From NCBI RefSeq assembly GCF_007644105.1, contig NZ_VFAC01000017.1, positions 23,292 to 87,291 on the forward strand: a stretch of 64,000 bases of DNA. The letters run 5' to 3'. Under the pieces are notes generated by a model. It searched no databases. It worked only from the letters and a program-made list of their open reading frames with translations, and was not told where the DNA came from. Shown here one piece after another: positions 1 through 10,130 of this stretch (its first letter is position 1; every line of letters starts with the position of its first letter). This DNA is from Elioraea rosea (GTDB lineage Bacteria > Pseudomonadota > Alphaproteobacteria > Acetobacterales > Acetobacteraceae). The position numbers and the translations under genes are program-made.

Positions 1-1409
1 GGATCGCTCCGCGCCTCGACGAGTGCATGCGCGAAGGCGGAATGGCCCGCGATGAAGCCGAGATTGGCCGCCGTCTGCACGATCGCGGCAGCGGCGATCG
101 CCGCGACCGGGACGGCTGGAGGCGAGCGCACACAGGCAGCGGCTGTCATCGCGATCAACGGGAAGGCCGCGTACCAGTAGCGTGGCCCGAACTGGAAGCC
201 GCCGTAGTCGGGGTAGAATACAAAGAATACAACGAGAGCCGGGAACAGGAGGTCATCGAGGCGCAACGCGTGTGCCCGGATCGCACCGCTCAATCCGAGG
301 ACCCAGAGCCCGATGAGGGTAAGCCCTGCGAAGGCCACCAAGGCGAGCAACCACCGCGCGGTGTACTGCAGTGCGCGGGCCCGATAGTGGGCGCCGTCCA
401 CGCCCGTTCCCCAGAGACCGATCCGCAGATCGGGGAACCCCCAGGCCAGCACCGTCTGCAGCGGGTCGCCGGTGATCGCGGCATTGTAGGCGAGGAAGGC
501 CAGGCCGATCGGCAGGCCGCCCGCCGCGGAAAGCAGCGCCTCGGGAATGAACGCCACGCGGCGTCGCCACAGCCCGTCGGCGACATGGGCCAGGGCGGCA
601 ATCGCGAACACTTCGTAGCGCGTGACGAGCAGGACCGAGAACAGCACCCCGATCATGACGTGCTTCCACCACGCATCGCGCCGCTCGGCCCACAGCCGCG
701 CAGCGACGATGGCGACGACACCGAACGCCGAGAGCTGGTGCGTGAAGAGGCTGGCGGCGTTGAACACCGCGAATGGGCTGAGCGCCACCATGGCCGCGAG
801 GGGCAGAACCACTGCCCAGGCTGCACCCCTCAACCGCAGTGCAGCGACGAGCGCCGCGGTCGTTGCCGCGCCCAGAAGCGGATTGACGAAGCTACGCGGC
901 AAGGCGACGAGGTCGGCCGCCACAAGCATGGCGGGAAAGCCTGGGGGGTACTGGCTGACCCACTTCCCCGCCTCCCGGACGATGTAGAAGAAGTCGAACA
1001 CCTCGGCCAGGTTGGGCACATCGTTCCAGAGCCGCCCCGCTGCAAGCGTGTCGGCCAAGAACATGTAGCCGTACTCGTCGGCGCTGTTGGGATATCCCCG
1101 CAGTATTGCCAGCGCAACGATGGCGGCCAGGATGCCCGCCGGCAGGGGCAGCAGCAGTGTGAGCCATCGCGCCGTCCGCTCCTGGAGCTCCGGCCGCGTG
1201 TCGCCGCGTGCGGCGCGCAGGGCAAGCAGCGCGATCCCCAGCCCGAGCGCAAGAGTGATCGCGGAGAACACCACAACCGGCGGGCGAAGCAGCGGCAGCG
1301 CGCCGGCCGCGAAACCGAGACAGGCGGCGATGACGGCGGGAACGATGGCGAGCGGGCGGGCGCGCCCCGCCTCGACCGAAATGGCAACCATCTGAAAAGG
1401 CCCCCGCAT
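1..1409 (-). CDS. GT-C fold glycosyltransferase (GT39/PMT_2-like), 3' end cut off by window edge
   Basis: The reverse strand is open from an ATG at 1409 (alternative ATG at 1391) to the window edge, giving at least 469 residues with no stop. The protein is a polytopic membrane protein. About residue 110 it carries the sequence NSADEYGYMFLADTLAAGRL, the first-loop acidic Asp-Glu motif of dolichyl- or undecaprenyl-phosphate sugar transferases (ArnT/PMT class). It is followed by KWVSQYPPGFPA, also typical of bacterial GT39-like proteins. Many hydrophobic helices follow. Such enzymes transfer a sugar from a polyprenyl phosphate donor on the periplasmic side; the acceptor cannot be told from sequence. 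It is divergent from the liv operon. The missing C-terminus prevents a length comparison. Confidence 0.7.
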   Translation of the reverse strand, partial: MRGPFQMVAISVEAGRARPLAIVPAVIAACLGFAAGALPLLRPPVVVFSAITLALGLGIALLALRAARGDTRPELQERTARWLTLLLPLPAGILAAIVALAILRGYPNSADEYGYMFLADTLAAGRLWNDVPNLAEVFDFFYIVREAGKWVSQYPPGFPAMLVAADLVALPRSFVNPLLGAATTAALVAALRLRGAAWAVVLPLAAMVALSPFAVFNAASLFTHQLSAFGVVAIVAARLWAERRDAWWKHVMIGVLFSVLLVTRYEVFAIAALAHVADGLWRRRVAFIPEALLSAAGGLPIGLAFLAYNAAITGDPLQTVLAWGFPDLRIGLWGTGVDGAHYRARALQYTARWLLALVAFAGLTLIGLWVLGLSGAIRAHALRLDDLLFPALVVFFVFYPDYGGFQFGPRYWYAAFPLIAMTAAACVRSPPAVPVAAIAAAAIVQTAANLGFIAGHSAFAHALVEARSD

Positions 1410-1632
1410 CGTGAACGATGCATTAAGGCGGGAGCCTAGCAGCGCGGCCGCCGCGCGTGCCAGCGCCATGTCTCAGCTAGGGAGGGGGCAATCGACCATC
1501 GGGTCCAGTTGCGAAGTATCGGCGCTTCTGCCATTCGAATGCGGGCGGCGGCGCGGGTCCTGCGTTGCCGCGTCGGGTACAGGGAAGGACCTGGGTCGCG
1601 ACACGGACCGGGTTGTGAAAGGGAGACCGCGC

Positions 1633-2547
<915 letters not shown>

Positions 2548-2551
2548 GGCC

Positions 2552-3865
2552 GTGGCGCAGGCCGGCTTCCCTGCCATCGTGAAGGATGCCGGGCTCGCGG
2601 CCCTTGTCGCGCTCGGCGTGGGCGCGCCGCTGCTTGGGTTGCAGACCGTGCCGGGCGAGCGCGGGCTCGATCTCGTTACGAGGCCAGGGCTTCTTCTCGC
2701 CACGGTCTGCGCGGTCTTTGTCGGGCGGCTCCTGCTCGGGCTTTTCCTCGCCAACCGGCGCAGCGCAGCACGCAGCGCCGCACGCCGCGCGGCCGACGCG
2801 CCGCCGCGCATCGGGCTCACGCCGATGCAGCGCGTCGGCAAGATGGTCGCCCCTGCCTTCCTTGCCCTCGCCGTGCTCATGCCGGTGCTGCCGGGCATTG
2901 GACGTTACGAGATCGACCTCGGCACGCTCGTGCTGACCTATGTGATGCTCGGTTGGGGGCTGAACATCGTCGTCGGCCTCGCGGGGCTGCTCGATCTCGG
3001 CTACGTCGCGTTCTACGCCGTGGGCGCCTACGGCTACGCGCTTCTGGCCAAGTTCTTCGACCTCTCCTTCTGGGCAGCACTTCCGCTGACGGGGCTGCTC
3101 GCCGCGGCCTGGGGCATCATCCTCGGCTTCCCCGTGCTGCGATTGCGGGGCGACTATCTCGCCATCGTCACGCTCGCCTTCGGCGAGATCATCCGCGTCG
3201 TCCTGCTGAACTGGACGAGCCTGACCGGCGGGCCGAACGGGATGAGCGGCATTCCGCGCCCGACCTTCTTCGGCCTGCCCTTCTCGATGTCGGGGGGTGA
3301 GGGAACCTTCGCGGGCTTCTTCGGGCTCGAGCCGTCGCCGATCCACCGGGTGATGTTTCTCTACTACATCATCCTCGCGCTCGCCCTGATCACCAACTTC
3401 GTCACCATCCGGCTGCGCCGCCATCCCGTCGGCCGCGCGTGGGAGGCGCTACGGGAGGATGAGATCGCCTCGCGCGCGCTCGGCCTCTCGGTGGTCGCTG
3501 TGAAGCTCACCGCCTTCGCCACGGGCGCGATGTTCGGCGGCTTCGCCGGCGCCTTCTTCGCCACCCGCCAGGGCTTCATCAGCCCGGAGAGCTTCACCTT
3601 CATCGAGAGCGCGCTGATCCTTGCCATCGTCGTGCTCGGCGGCATGGGAAGCCAGCTCGGCGTCGCCATCGCCGCGACCCTGATGATCGGCGGGTTCGAG
3701 GTGTTCCGCGGGCTCGACGAGTACCGCATGCTCGTGTTCGGCCTCGCGATGGTTGCGATCATGGTCTGGCGGCCGCGCGGGCTCATCTCCTCGCGCGAGC
3801 CGTCCGTGAGCCTCGGCGCGCGCCGCAATGTCGGCGCCGAGCATGTCGCGGAGGGCAAGGGATGA
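2552..3865 (+). CDS. livM: Branched-chain amino acid ABC transporter permease LivM
   Basis: GTG start at 2552 with GAGAAGG at 2536-2542 (inside the end of livH) as likely ribosome-binding site; 437 residues. The second channel subunit of the Liv importer. It has an extra N-terminal hydrophobic region before the BPD_transp_2 core, as E. coli LivM does. Recognisable stretches include [20 protein letters not shown] and [19 protein letters not shown], the cytoplasmic loop that contacts the ATPase. The last four bases overlap the livG start (ATGA), so the two genes are translationally coupled. The C-terminal tail after residue ~410 is short and charged. Confidence 0.93.
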   Translation: MAQAGFPAIVKDAGLAALVALGVGAPLLGLQTVPGERGLDLVTRPGLLLATVCAVFVGRLLLGLFLANRRSAARSAARRAADAPPRIGLTPMQRVGKMVAPAFLALAVLMPVLPGIGRYEIDLGTLVLTYVMLGWGLNIVVGLAGLLDLGYVAFYAVGAYGYALLAKFFDLSFWAALPLTGLLAAAWGIILGFPVLRLRGDYLAIVTLAFGEIIRVVLLNWTSLTGGPNGMSGIPRPTFFGLPFSMSGGEGTFAGFFGLEPSPIHRVMFLYYIILALALITNFVTIRLRRHPVGRAWEALREDEIASRALGLSVVAVKLTAFATGAMFGGFAGAFFATRQGFISPESFTFIESALILAIVVLGGMGSQLGVAIAATLMIGGFEVFRGLDEYRMLVFGLAMVAIMVWRPRGLISSREPSVSLGARRNVGAEHVAEGKG

Positions 3866-4710
3866 GCGCGCCCATCCTCGCCGTCGAGGGGCTGACGATG
3901 CGCTTCGGCGGACTGCTTGCCGTCGACCAGCTCTCCCTCTCCGCGGCGCGCGGCGAGATCACCGCGATCATCGGACCGAACGGCGCAGGCAAGACCACGG
4001 TGTTCAACTGCCTGACCGGCTTTTACCGGCCGACGGGCGGCAGCATCACCGTCACCCACGAGAACGGCGAGACCTTCCGGCTCGAGCGGCTGCCGCAGCA
4101 CCACATCGTGCGGGACGCGCGCATCGCGCGGACTTTCCAGAACATCCGCCTGTTCGGCGGCATGACGGTACTCGAGAACCTGATGGTCGCGCAGCACAAC
4201 AGGCTGATGCGCGAAGGTGCCAGGCTGCCGCTCGCGCTCGTCGGCTTCGGACCGTACATGCGCCGCGAGGCCGCGGCGGTCGACCGCGCGCGCTTCTGGC
4301 TCGAGCGCACCGGGCTGATCGAGCGCGCAGACGATGCCGCCGCCTCGCTTCCCTACGGCGCGCAGAGGCGGCTCGAGATCGCGCGCGCGATGTGCACCGA
4401 GCCGCAGCTTCTCTGCCTCGACGAGCCCGCGGCGGGGCTGAACCCGCGCGAGAGCGACGCGCTGAACGAGCTCATCCTGTTCATCCGCGACACCGGGGCG
4501 GACGGGCGCGGCTGCTCGGTGCTTCTAATCGAGCACGACATGTCGGTGGTGATGACGATCAGCGACCACATCGTCGTGCTCGACTACGGGCGGAAGATCG
4601 CCGATGGCGCACCGGCCGCGATCCGCGAGGACCCGAAGGTGATCGCCGCCTATCTCGGCGTGGACGAGGAGGAGGCGCTGGCGGTCGACGCCGCGCTGCA
4701 GAAGCAGTGA
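3862..4710 (+). CDS. livG: Branched-chain amino acid ABC transporter ATP-binding protein LivG
   Basis: 282 residues, overlapping livM by 4 nt. It is a cytoplasmic ABC ATPase energising the LivHM channel. Walker A is GPNGAGKTT near residue 39, the Q-loop lies in [17 protein letters not shown], the signature is the LivG-type [15 protein letters not shown] rather than LSGGQ, and Walker B is [13 protein letters not shown]. The switch histidine is in [11 protein letters not shown]-terminal AYLGVDEEE segment is typical of LivG. About 35 residues longer than E. coli LivG through an insertion around residues 85-135. No key residue is missing. Confidence 0.94.
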   Translation: MSAPILAVEGLTMRFGGLLAVDQLSLSAARGEITAIIGPNGAGKTTVFNCLTGFYRPTGGSITVTHENGETFRLERLPQHHIVRDARIARTFQNIRLFGGMTVLENLMVAQHNRLMREGARLPLALVGFGPYMRREAAAVDRARFWLERTGLIERADDAAASLPYGAQRRLEIARAMCTEPQLLCLDEPAAGLNPRESDALNELILFIRDTGADGRGCSVLLIEHDMSVVMTISDHIVVLDYGRKIADGAPAAIREDPKVIAAYLGVDEEEALAVDAALQKQ

Positions 4711-5441
4711 CGGCCGCCGCCGAGCCGATGCTGTCGCTCTCGGGCGTGACGACGGCCTATGGCTCGATCGTCGCGCTGCGCGACGTCGCCATCGAGGTGA
4801 ACCGCGGCGAGATCGTCACGCTGATCGGCGCGAACGGGGCGGGCAAGTCCACCCTGATGATGACGATCTGCGGCAGCCCCGCACCGCGCGAGGGAGCCGT
4901 CATCTATGACGGAGCCGACATCGCGGGCATGCCGACGCACCTGATCATGCGCCGCGGCATCGCCCAGTCGCCCGAGGGGCGGCGCATCTTCCCGCGCATG
5001 ACCGTGCTCGAGAACCTGCGCATGGGCTCGGAGGTGATCGGCGGTCAGCATTTCGAGGAAGACCTCGAGAAGGTCTGCACGCTGTTCCCGCGCCTGAAGG
5101 AGCGGCTGGCGCAGCGCGGCGGCACGCTCTCTGGCGGCGAGCAGCAGATGCTCGCCATCGCCCGGGCGCTGATGAGCCGGCCGAGGCTCCTTCTGCTCGA
5201 CGAGCCCTCGCTTGGCCTCGCGCCGATGGTGGTGCGGCAGATCTTTTCCGCGATCCGCGACCTCAACCGAACCACGGGGCTGACCGTCCTGCTCGTCGAG
5301 CAGAACGCCTATCATGCGCTCCGGCTCGCCCATCGCGGCTACGTTCTCGTCAATGGGCGCATCACGATGAGCGGCACGGGCGCCGATCTCCTTGCCCGGC
5401 CCGAGGTTCGGGCAGCCTATCTCGAGGGCGGGCGCCACTGA
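4707..5441 (+). CDS. livF: Branched-chain amino acid ABC transporter ATP-binding protein LivF
   Basis: The GTG at 4707 overlaps the livG stop as GTGA and gives 244 residues. An ATG at 4728 would give 237 residues, the usual LivF length, so the exact start is open. Second ATPase of the Liv complex: Walker A GANGAGKST, signature LSGGEQQMLAIARALM, Walker B LLLLDEPSLGLAP, switch region LLVEQNAYHAL. The C-terminus AAYLEGG matches the family. Last of the four tightly overlapping transporter genes; the binding protein follows after 108 nt. Confidence 0.93.
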   Translation: MTAAAEPMLSLSGVTTAYGSIVALRDVAIEVNRGEIVTLIGANGAGKSTLMMTICGSPAPREGAVIYDGADIAGMPTHLIMRRGIAQSPEGRRIFPRMTVLENLRMGSEVIGGQHFEEDLEKVCTLFPRLKERLAQRGGTLSGGEQQMLAIARALMSRPRLLLLDEPSLGLAPMVVRQIFSAIRDLNRTTGLTVLLVEQNAYHALRLAHRGYVLVNGRITMSGTGADLLARPEVRAAYLEGGRH

Positions 5442-5549
5442 GGCGAACCGGCAAAAGCCCGGCTTGCCTCTTCCCCGCCCCCCCGTTCTTTCTCTAGGCT
5501 TCACCCCAGGCCGCGGTTCACGCGGCCATCATCACGGAGGGAGACGACA

Positions 5550-6653
5550 ATGTTCCGCAGAACGCTCGTCGCGGCCGCGGCCGCAGGCGCGCTGATCGCC
5601 GGCACCGGCGCCGCAGAGGCGCAGATCCGGATCGCGACGGCAGGGCCGATGACCGGCCAGTACGCCGCCTTCGGGGCCCAGATGCGCGCCGGCGCCGAGC
5701 AGGCGATCGCCGACATCAACGCCGCCGGCGGCGTGCTCGGCCAGCAGCTCGCGCTCGAGATCGGCGACGATGCCTGCGACCCGCGCCAGGCCGTGTCGGT
5801 CGCCAACAACCTCGCCAGCCGCCGCGTCCAGTTCGTCGCGGGCCATTTCTGCTCGGGAAGCTCGATCCCGGCCAGCAAGGTATACGCCGAGGAGGGAATC
5901 CTCCAGATCAGCCCCGCGAGCACCAACCCGCGGTTCACCGACGAGGGTGGCTGGAACACGTTCCGCGTCTGCGGCCGTGACGACCAGCAGGGCCTGATCG
6001 CGGGCAACTTCATCGCCCGCACCTTCCCTGGCCAGCGCGTGGCCATCCTTCACGACAACTCGGCCTACGGCAAAGGCCTGGCCGACGAAGTGAAGAAGAA
6101 CATGAACGCCGCCGGCCTGCAGGAGACGATCTACCAGGCCTACGTGGCGGGCGAGCGTGACTACTCCGCCCTCGTCAGCCGACTGCAGCAGGCCAACATC
6201 CAGGTCGTCTACTTCGGCGGCTATCACACCGAGTCCGGCCTGATCGTGCGCCAGATGCGCGAGCGCGGCCTCAACGCGGTGGCGATCGGCGCCGACGCGC
6301 TGGTGACCAACGAGTACTGGCAGATCACCGGGCCGGCCGGCGAAGGCACGCTGATGACCTTCTCCTCCGACCCGCGCCGGCGTCCGACCGCTGCCGAGGT
6401 GGTGGCGAAGTTCCGCGCCAAGAACGTCGATCCCGAGGGCTACGTCCTCTACACCTACGCCGCGATCCAGGTGTGGGCAGAGGCCGCGAAGAAGGCGGGC
6501 ACCACCAACCCGCAGCGCGTCGCGCAGGAGATGAAGGCCTCTGGCCCGTGGCAGACGGTGCTCGGCCCGATCAGCTTCGACGCCAAGGGCGACGTGACGG
6601 TGCCCGACTACGTGTTCTACGTCTGGCGCAACGGCGCCTACAGCGAGATGTGA
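5550..6653 (+). CDS. livK: Periplasmic branched-chain amino acid-binding protein (LivJ/LivK family)
   Basis: 367 residues. An N-terminal Sec signal peptide ends at about ...GTGAAEA, followed by the mature start QIRIATAGPMTGQYAAFG, the standard opening of type I Leu/Ile/Val-binding proteins. A GAGGGAGAC ribosome-binding site lies about 10 nt upstream. Conserved GDDACDPRQAVSVANNL and the disulfide-type cysteine pair (CDP... and HFCSGSS) are present. It should deliver ligand to LivHMGF, encoded directly upstream. The 108-nt spacer could hold its own promoter, which would allow excess binding protein; this is inference. Transcription ends at the terminator 6690-6724. Confidence 0.92.
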   Translation: MFRRTLVAAAAAGALIAGTGAAEAQIRIATAGPMTGQYAAFGAQMRAGAEQAIADINAAGGVLGQQLALEIGDDACDPRQAVSVANNLASRRVQFVAGHFCSGSSIPASKVYAEEGILQISPASTNPRFTDEGGWNTFRVCGRDDQQGLIAGNFIARTFPGQRVAILHDNSAYGKGLADEVKKNMNAAGLQETIYQAYVAGERDYSALVSRLQQANIQVVYFGGYHTESGLIVRQMRERGLNAVAIGADALVTNEYWQITGPAGEGTLMTFSSDPRRRPTAAEVVAKFRAKNVDPEGYVLYTYAAIQVWAEAAKKAGTTNPQRVAQEMKASGPWQTVLGPISFDAKGDVTVPDYVFYVWRNGAYSEM

Positions 6654-6689
6654 GCAAGGCGGGGCCGGCCCGGCCGGCCCTCGCAGACC

Positions 6690-6724
6690 GGGCCGTTCCC
6701 CTCGCGGGGAACGGCCCTTTTTTT
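6690..6724 (+). terminator. Rho-independent terminator of the liv operon
   Basis: A perfect 12-bp stem (GGGCCGTTCCCC / GGGGAACGGCCC, 6690-6701 and 6706-6717) closes a TCGC tetraloop and is followed by seven T. It begins 36 nt after the stop of the binding-protein gene. It is the clearest intrinsic terminator in the window. The opposite-strand gene ending at 6734 stops just beyond it. Confidence 0.93.
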
Positions 6725-6733
6725 GGCGGCGCG

Positions 6734-7066
6734 TCAGCCCACCGCTGCGGGATGGGCGCCGATCGTCTGCAACACCTCGAAGCCCTCGAACTGCGGCCCG
6801 CCGCGGGTCATCGGCTTCGACTGCCCGGCTCCGGCATGGGCGCGGCGGAACTGCTCGGACCGCGTCCACCCCTCGAAATGCGCCTTCGACGCCCAGAGCG
6901 TCCAGGAGCTGTAGAGGACGTAGTCCTCCACCGCCGGGCCTTTCAGGAGGTGGAAGGCCACGAACCCGTCGAGCTCGTGCAGGTGGCTCTCGCGGCCGAG
7001 CCAGGCGGCCTCGAAGGCCGCCGCCTCCTCCGGGATGACGCGGAACCGGTTCGACGCGACGAACAC
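6734..7066 (-). CDS. ABM-domain monooxygenase, HmoA/IsdG-like (putative heme-degrading)
   Basis: 110 residues, a single antibiotic-biosynthesis-monooxygenase (ferredoxin-like) domain. The N-terminus FVASNRFRVIPEEAAAFEA, then RESHLHELDGFVAFHLLKG and WASKAHFEGWTRSEQFRRAH, match the HmoA/IsdG-type subgroup. The H in RESHLHEL or in RRAHAG is a candidate heme ligand. Members of this family either degrade heme or oxidise small phenolics, so heme is a likely but unproven substrate. It starts 3 nt after the stop of the upstream binding-protein gene, so the two are probably one transcript. Confidence 0.75.
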   Translation of the reverse strand: MFVASNRFRVIPEEAAAFEAAWLGRESHLHELDGFVAFHLLKGPAVEDYVLYSSWTLWASKAHFEGWTRSEQFRRAHAGAGQSKPMTRGGPQFEGFEVLQTIGAHPAAVG

Positions 7067-7069
7067 CGC

Positions 7070-8662
7070 TCAGGCCTCGCGCGACATGTTGAGCGGAAGG
7101 GAAAGCCCGCGCCGCTCGACCTTCAGCCCGCGCCGGTACGCGGCCGAGACGTAGTACTGGCCCACCGGCCAGTAGGGCAGGTCCTGGAAGAACGCCTCCT
7201 GGATGCGGCGGCCGACGGCCTGGCGGGCGCCGAGGTCGGGCGCCTCGAACCACTCGTCGCGCAGCGTCTCGAGCCGCTCGCTCGTCGGCCAACCGAACCA
7301 CGCATTCTGGCCGTTGGCGCGAAGCAGCGGGTGGCCACCGGGGTTCGAGAGGTCGTCGCCGCCGAACAGGACGATCACCGCGTTCCAGCCGCCCTGGTCC
7401 GGTGGGTTCTTGTTGCCACGCCGCTGCAGCATCGAGCTCCAGTCCGACGTCGCGGCCTCCGCGTCGAGGCCGATCTTCCGGAACATGTCGATGGCGACGA
7501 GGGTGAGGGTGGAGTTCACCACCTGGTCTGCCGGGTTCAGCACGACGACCTTCGCGCCGGCCTTGCCGGTCGCGGCGAGGGCGCGCTTCGCCGCCTCGAG
7601 GTCACGCGGCGTGGTGATGGCCGAAAGTCCCGCATCGGAGGCGAGCGGCGTGCCGTGCGGGAAGCAGCCGATGCCGTCGCGCCAGCGCTCGCGGTCGTCG
7701 CCGAGGATCGACTGCATGAAGTCCGACTGGGTGAGCGCGGGCAGCACCGCGCGGCGCACCGCTGGGTCGTCGAAGGGCGGGTGGAGGTGGTTCGGCCGCA
7801 GCATGGCGATCGTGCCGCTGTCCTCGATTCGGTCGACCACCACGTTGCGCTGGCGCGCGAGAAGCGGCTGCAGGTCGGGCGCGACGCGCTCGTAGAAGTC
7901 CATCTCGCCCGCCTGAACGGCGGCGGCTGCCGTCGAGGGGTCGGGGATGATGTGCCACTCGACGCGCTCGAACTGTGCGAGCTTCGGCCCCGCCGTGACG
8001 CTGACCGGCCCGACAGGCGTCGGCGAGTACCGGTCGAACTTCTGGTAGACGACGAGCGCACCCGATCGCCGCTCGGAGGCGACGAACCGGTACGGCCCCG
8101 AGCCGACGATCTCGGTGATCGGCGTCGTCGCCGGCGTGTTGGCGAAGCGCTCGGGCATCACGAAGCAGGGGTAGGAGGAGTGCTTGGCGAGCGACTCGAT
8201 GAGCAGGGCGTAGGGCCGCTTCAGCCTGATCTCGAAGCGCCGGTCATCGAGCACGCGGATCTCGTCGAGCCGGGACGCGAGCGTCTGGCCGAGCGTGTCG
8301 CGCGGCATCCAACGCTTGATTGAGGCGACGGCGTCCTTCGCCAGCACCTTCTCGCCGTCGTGGAACAGCGGCCCGTCGCGCAGCGTGATCGTCCACCGCA
8401 GGCCGTCGTCGCTGACCGTGTGGCCCTCGGCAAGCTGCGGGTAGGGCCGCGCCTCGACGTCGATGCCGTAGAGCGTGTCCCACACCAGGTGGCCATGGTT
8501 GCGCACGGCGTAGGAGGTCGTCGCCAGCGGGTCGATCGTCGAGACGTCCGCCTGGGGGATCATCTTGAGAGTCGTCGCCCGCGCGCCCTGGGCGAGCGCC
8601 GGGCGGGCGAGCGCTGCGGAGGCAAGGGCGGGAACGGTGCCGAGCAGGGTTCTGCGCTTCAT
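7070..8662 (-). CDS. Family 5 extracellular solute-binding protein (DppA/OppA/HbpA class)
   Basis: ATG at 8662 preceded by GAGGAG, 530 residues. An N-terminal export signal with a twin-arginine-like MKRRTLLG ends near ALAQG. The SBP_bac_5 fold is shown by PQADVSTIDPLATTSYAVRN, SDDGLRWTITLRDGPLFHDG, VGSGPYRF and the C-terminal FFQDLPYWPVGQYY. Proteins of this class bind peptides, nickel, glutathione or heme in the periplasm. No permease or ATPase gene is adjacent, so it is an orphan binding protein in this window. Its only partner is the ABM monooxygenase 3 nt downstream. The substrate cannot be assigned from sequence alone. Confidence 0.88.
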   Translation of the reverse strand: MKRRTLLGTVPALASAALARPALAQGARATTLKMIPQADVSTIDPLATTSYAVRNHGHLVWDTLYGIDVEARPYPQLAEGHTVSDDGLRWTITLRDGPLFHDGEKVLAKDAVASIKRWMPRDTLGQTLASRLDEIRVLDDRRFEIRLKRPYALLIESLAKHSSYPCFVMPERFANTPATTPITEIVGSGPYRFVASERRSGALVVYQKFDRYSPTPVGPVSVTAGPKLAQFERVEWHIIPDPSTAAAAVQAGEMDFYERVAPDLQPLLARQRNVVVDRIEDSGTIAMLRPNHLHPPFDDPAVRRAVLPALTQSDFMQSILGDDRERWRDGIGCFPHGTPLASDAGLSAITTPRDLEAAKRALAATGKAGAKVVVLNPADQVVNSTLTLVAIDMFRKIGLDAEAATSDWSSMLQRRGNKNPPDQGGWNAVIVLFGGDDLSNPGGHPLLRANGQNAWFGWPTSERLETLRDEWFEAPDLGARQAVGRRIQEAFFQDLPYWPVGQYYVSAAYRRGLKVERRGLSLPLNMSREA

Positions 8663-8940
8663 CAGGGGGCTCCTCGCTGAGGGGAACACGATGGCCGCAC
8701 GATCACCCGTCGGCGGCAAATGAACAATCCTCATCGGAGCGATAGGCGGGGGCGATCGCAAGGCCTGCGCGATGGCCCCCGCCACTCGACACGCGGTGGT
8801 GGAGGGCTATCGTGGCGCCTGGACAGTCGCCCCACAGGGCCGGAGACGGGACGGGTTGGACGAGCGCGACATCCGAGGCGGCCTCGCCCGTGACGCGATC
8901 AGGGCGCGGTGCTGGCGCCTCTGCCGGCGGCGGGCCGGCG

Positions 8941-10125
8941 ATGGCTGACGCACGATCACGCGCCCGCCCGGTCAGCGACGCGGACGAGCGGGCGGAAGGG
9001 ACGCTCGCACGCCTGCGCGAGGCGGATGCTCCCGCACCCGATGCCGCTGCCCCGGCCAGGCCGAGCGTCGCGCAGCGCCAGCGCAGGCGGATCGCGCTCC
9101 TGGTCCTCGGCCCGCTCGTGCTCGCCGTGGTGGGGCTGCATCTCTACCTCTCCGGCGGCCGCTTCGTGACGACGGACAATGCCTATGTGCGGGCCGAGCG
9201 CATCGACATCGCCACCGACGTGCCGGGCTTCGTCGCCCAGCTCGCCGTGCGCGAGAACGAGGCGGTCGCGGAAGGCCAGCTCCTGTTCCGCCTCGACGAC
9301 GAGCCCTACCGCATCGCTCTCGCCGGCGCGCTCGCCCGGCTCGATGGGGTGCGCAACGAGATCACCACGCTCCAGGCGACCTATCGCGGCAAGCTCGCCG
9401 AGCTCACCCAGGCGCGCACCGATGTCGCCTTCTACGAGGCGCAGTTCCGCCGCCAGCAGGAGCTGTCCGGCCGCGGCGTCGCCGCCCAGGCAGCGCTCGA
9501 CCAGGCGCGGCGCGATGTCGATGCCGCCCATGCGCGCGTCCTGGTGGCCGAACGCCAGGCGGAGGTGACGCTCGCCGCTCTCGGCGGCACGCCCGATGCC
9601 TCGCCAGACCGCCACCCGAGGGTGCAGGAAGCGCAGGCCGCCGTCGGCCGGGCGGAGCGTGATCTCCGCCGCACGCGCGTCCACGCCCCTGTTGCCGGCA
9701 TCGTCACCCGCGTCGACCATCTGCCCGAGGGCGCCTACCTCCCTGCCGAGCGCGCAGCCTTCGTGCTCGTCGCGACGGAGCGGCTCTGGGTGGAGGCGAG
9801 CCCGAAGGAAACCGCTCTCACCCACGTCAAGGTCGGCGACCGCGCGACGGTGCGCGTCGACACCTATCCCGGCCGCCCGATCGCCGCACGTGTGGCGAGC
9901 ATCAGCCCGGCCTCGGGGGCGGAGTTCGCGGTGCTTCCGCCGCAGAACGCCTCCGGCAACTGGGTGAAGGTGGTCCAGCGCATCCCCGTACGCCTCGCGC
10001 TCGAGCTGCCCGAGGATGGGCCGACGCTGCGCGCGGGGATGAGCGTCACGGTCGAGGTCGATACGGGCGAGACACGAAGTCTGGGAGGCCTGTTGGACTG
10101 GCTGCGCCGGCAGGCGCCGTTCTAG
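8941..10125 (+). CDS. emrA: HlyD/EmrA-family membrane fusion (periplasmic adaptor) protein
   Basis: ATG at 8941 gives 394 residues; an in-frame ATG at 8812 would add 43 unconserved residues. After a charged cytoplasmic head, one transmembrane helix (LVLGPLVLAVVGLHLYL) leads to the family block TTDNAYVRAERIDIATDVPG. A coiled-coil hairpin of Gln/Ala-rich sequence (about residues 140-250) and a beta-barrel/lipoyl half (VHAPVAGIVTRV) follow. It should bridge the MFS pump encoded 5 nt downstream to an outer-membrane channel. No TolC-like gene is present here, so a distant or shared channel is implied. Confidence 0.88.
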   Translation: MADARSRARPVSDADERAEGTLARLREADAPAPDAAAPARPSVAQRQRRRIALLVLGPLVLAVVGLHLYLSGGRFVTTDNAYVRAERIDIATDVPGFVAQLAVRENEAVAEGQLLFRLDDEPYRIALAGALARLDGVRNEITTLQATYRGKLAELTQARTDVAFYEAQFRRQQELSGRGVAAQAALDQARRDVDAAHARVLVAERQAEVTLAALGGTPDASPDRHPRVQEAQAAVGRAERDLRRTRVHAPVAGIVTRVDHLPEGAYLPAERAAFVLVATERLWVEASPKETALTHVKVGDRATVRVDTYPGRPIAARVASISPASGAEFAVLPPQNASGNWVKVVQRIPVRLALELPEDGPTLRAGMSVTVEVDTGETRSLGGLLDWLRRQAPF

Positions 10126-10130
10126 GGCCG

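Noticed and set aside
27..1439. A 470-codon plus-strand frame at the window start
   Set aside because: Composition is that of a shadow. The opposite strand encodes a membrane glycosyltransferase with a recognisable Asp-Glu motif.
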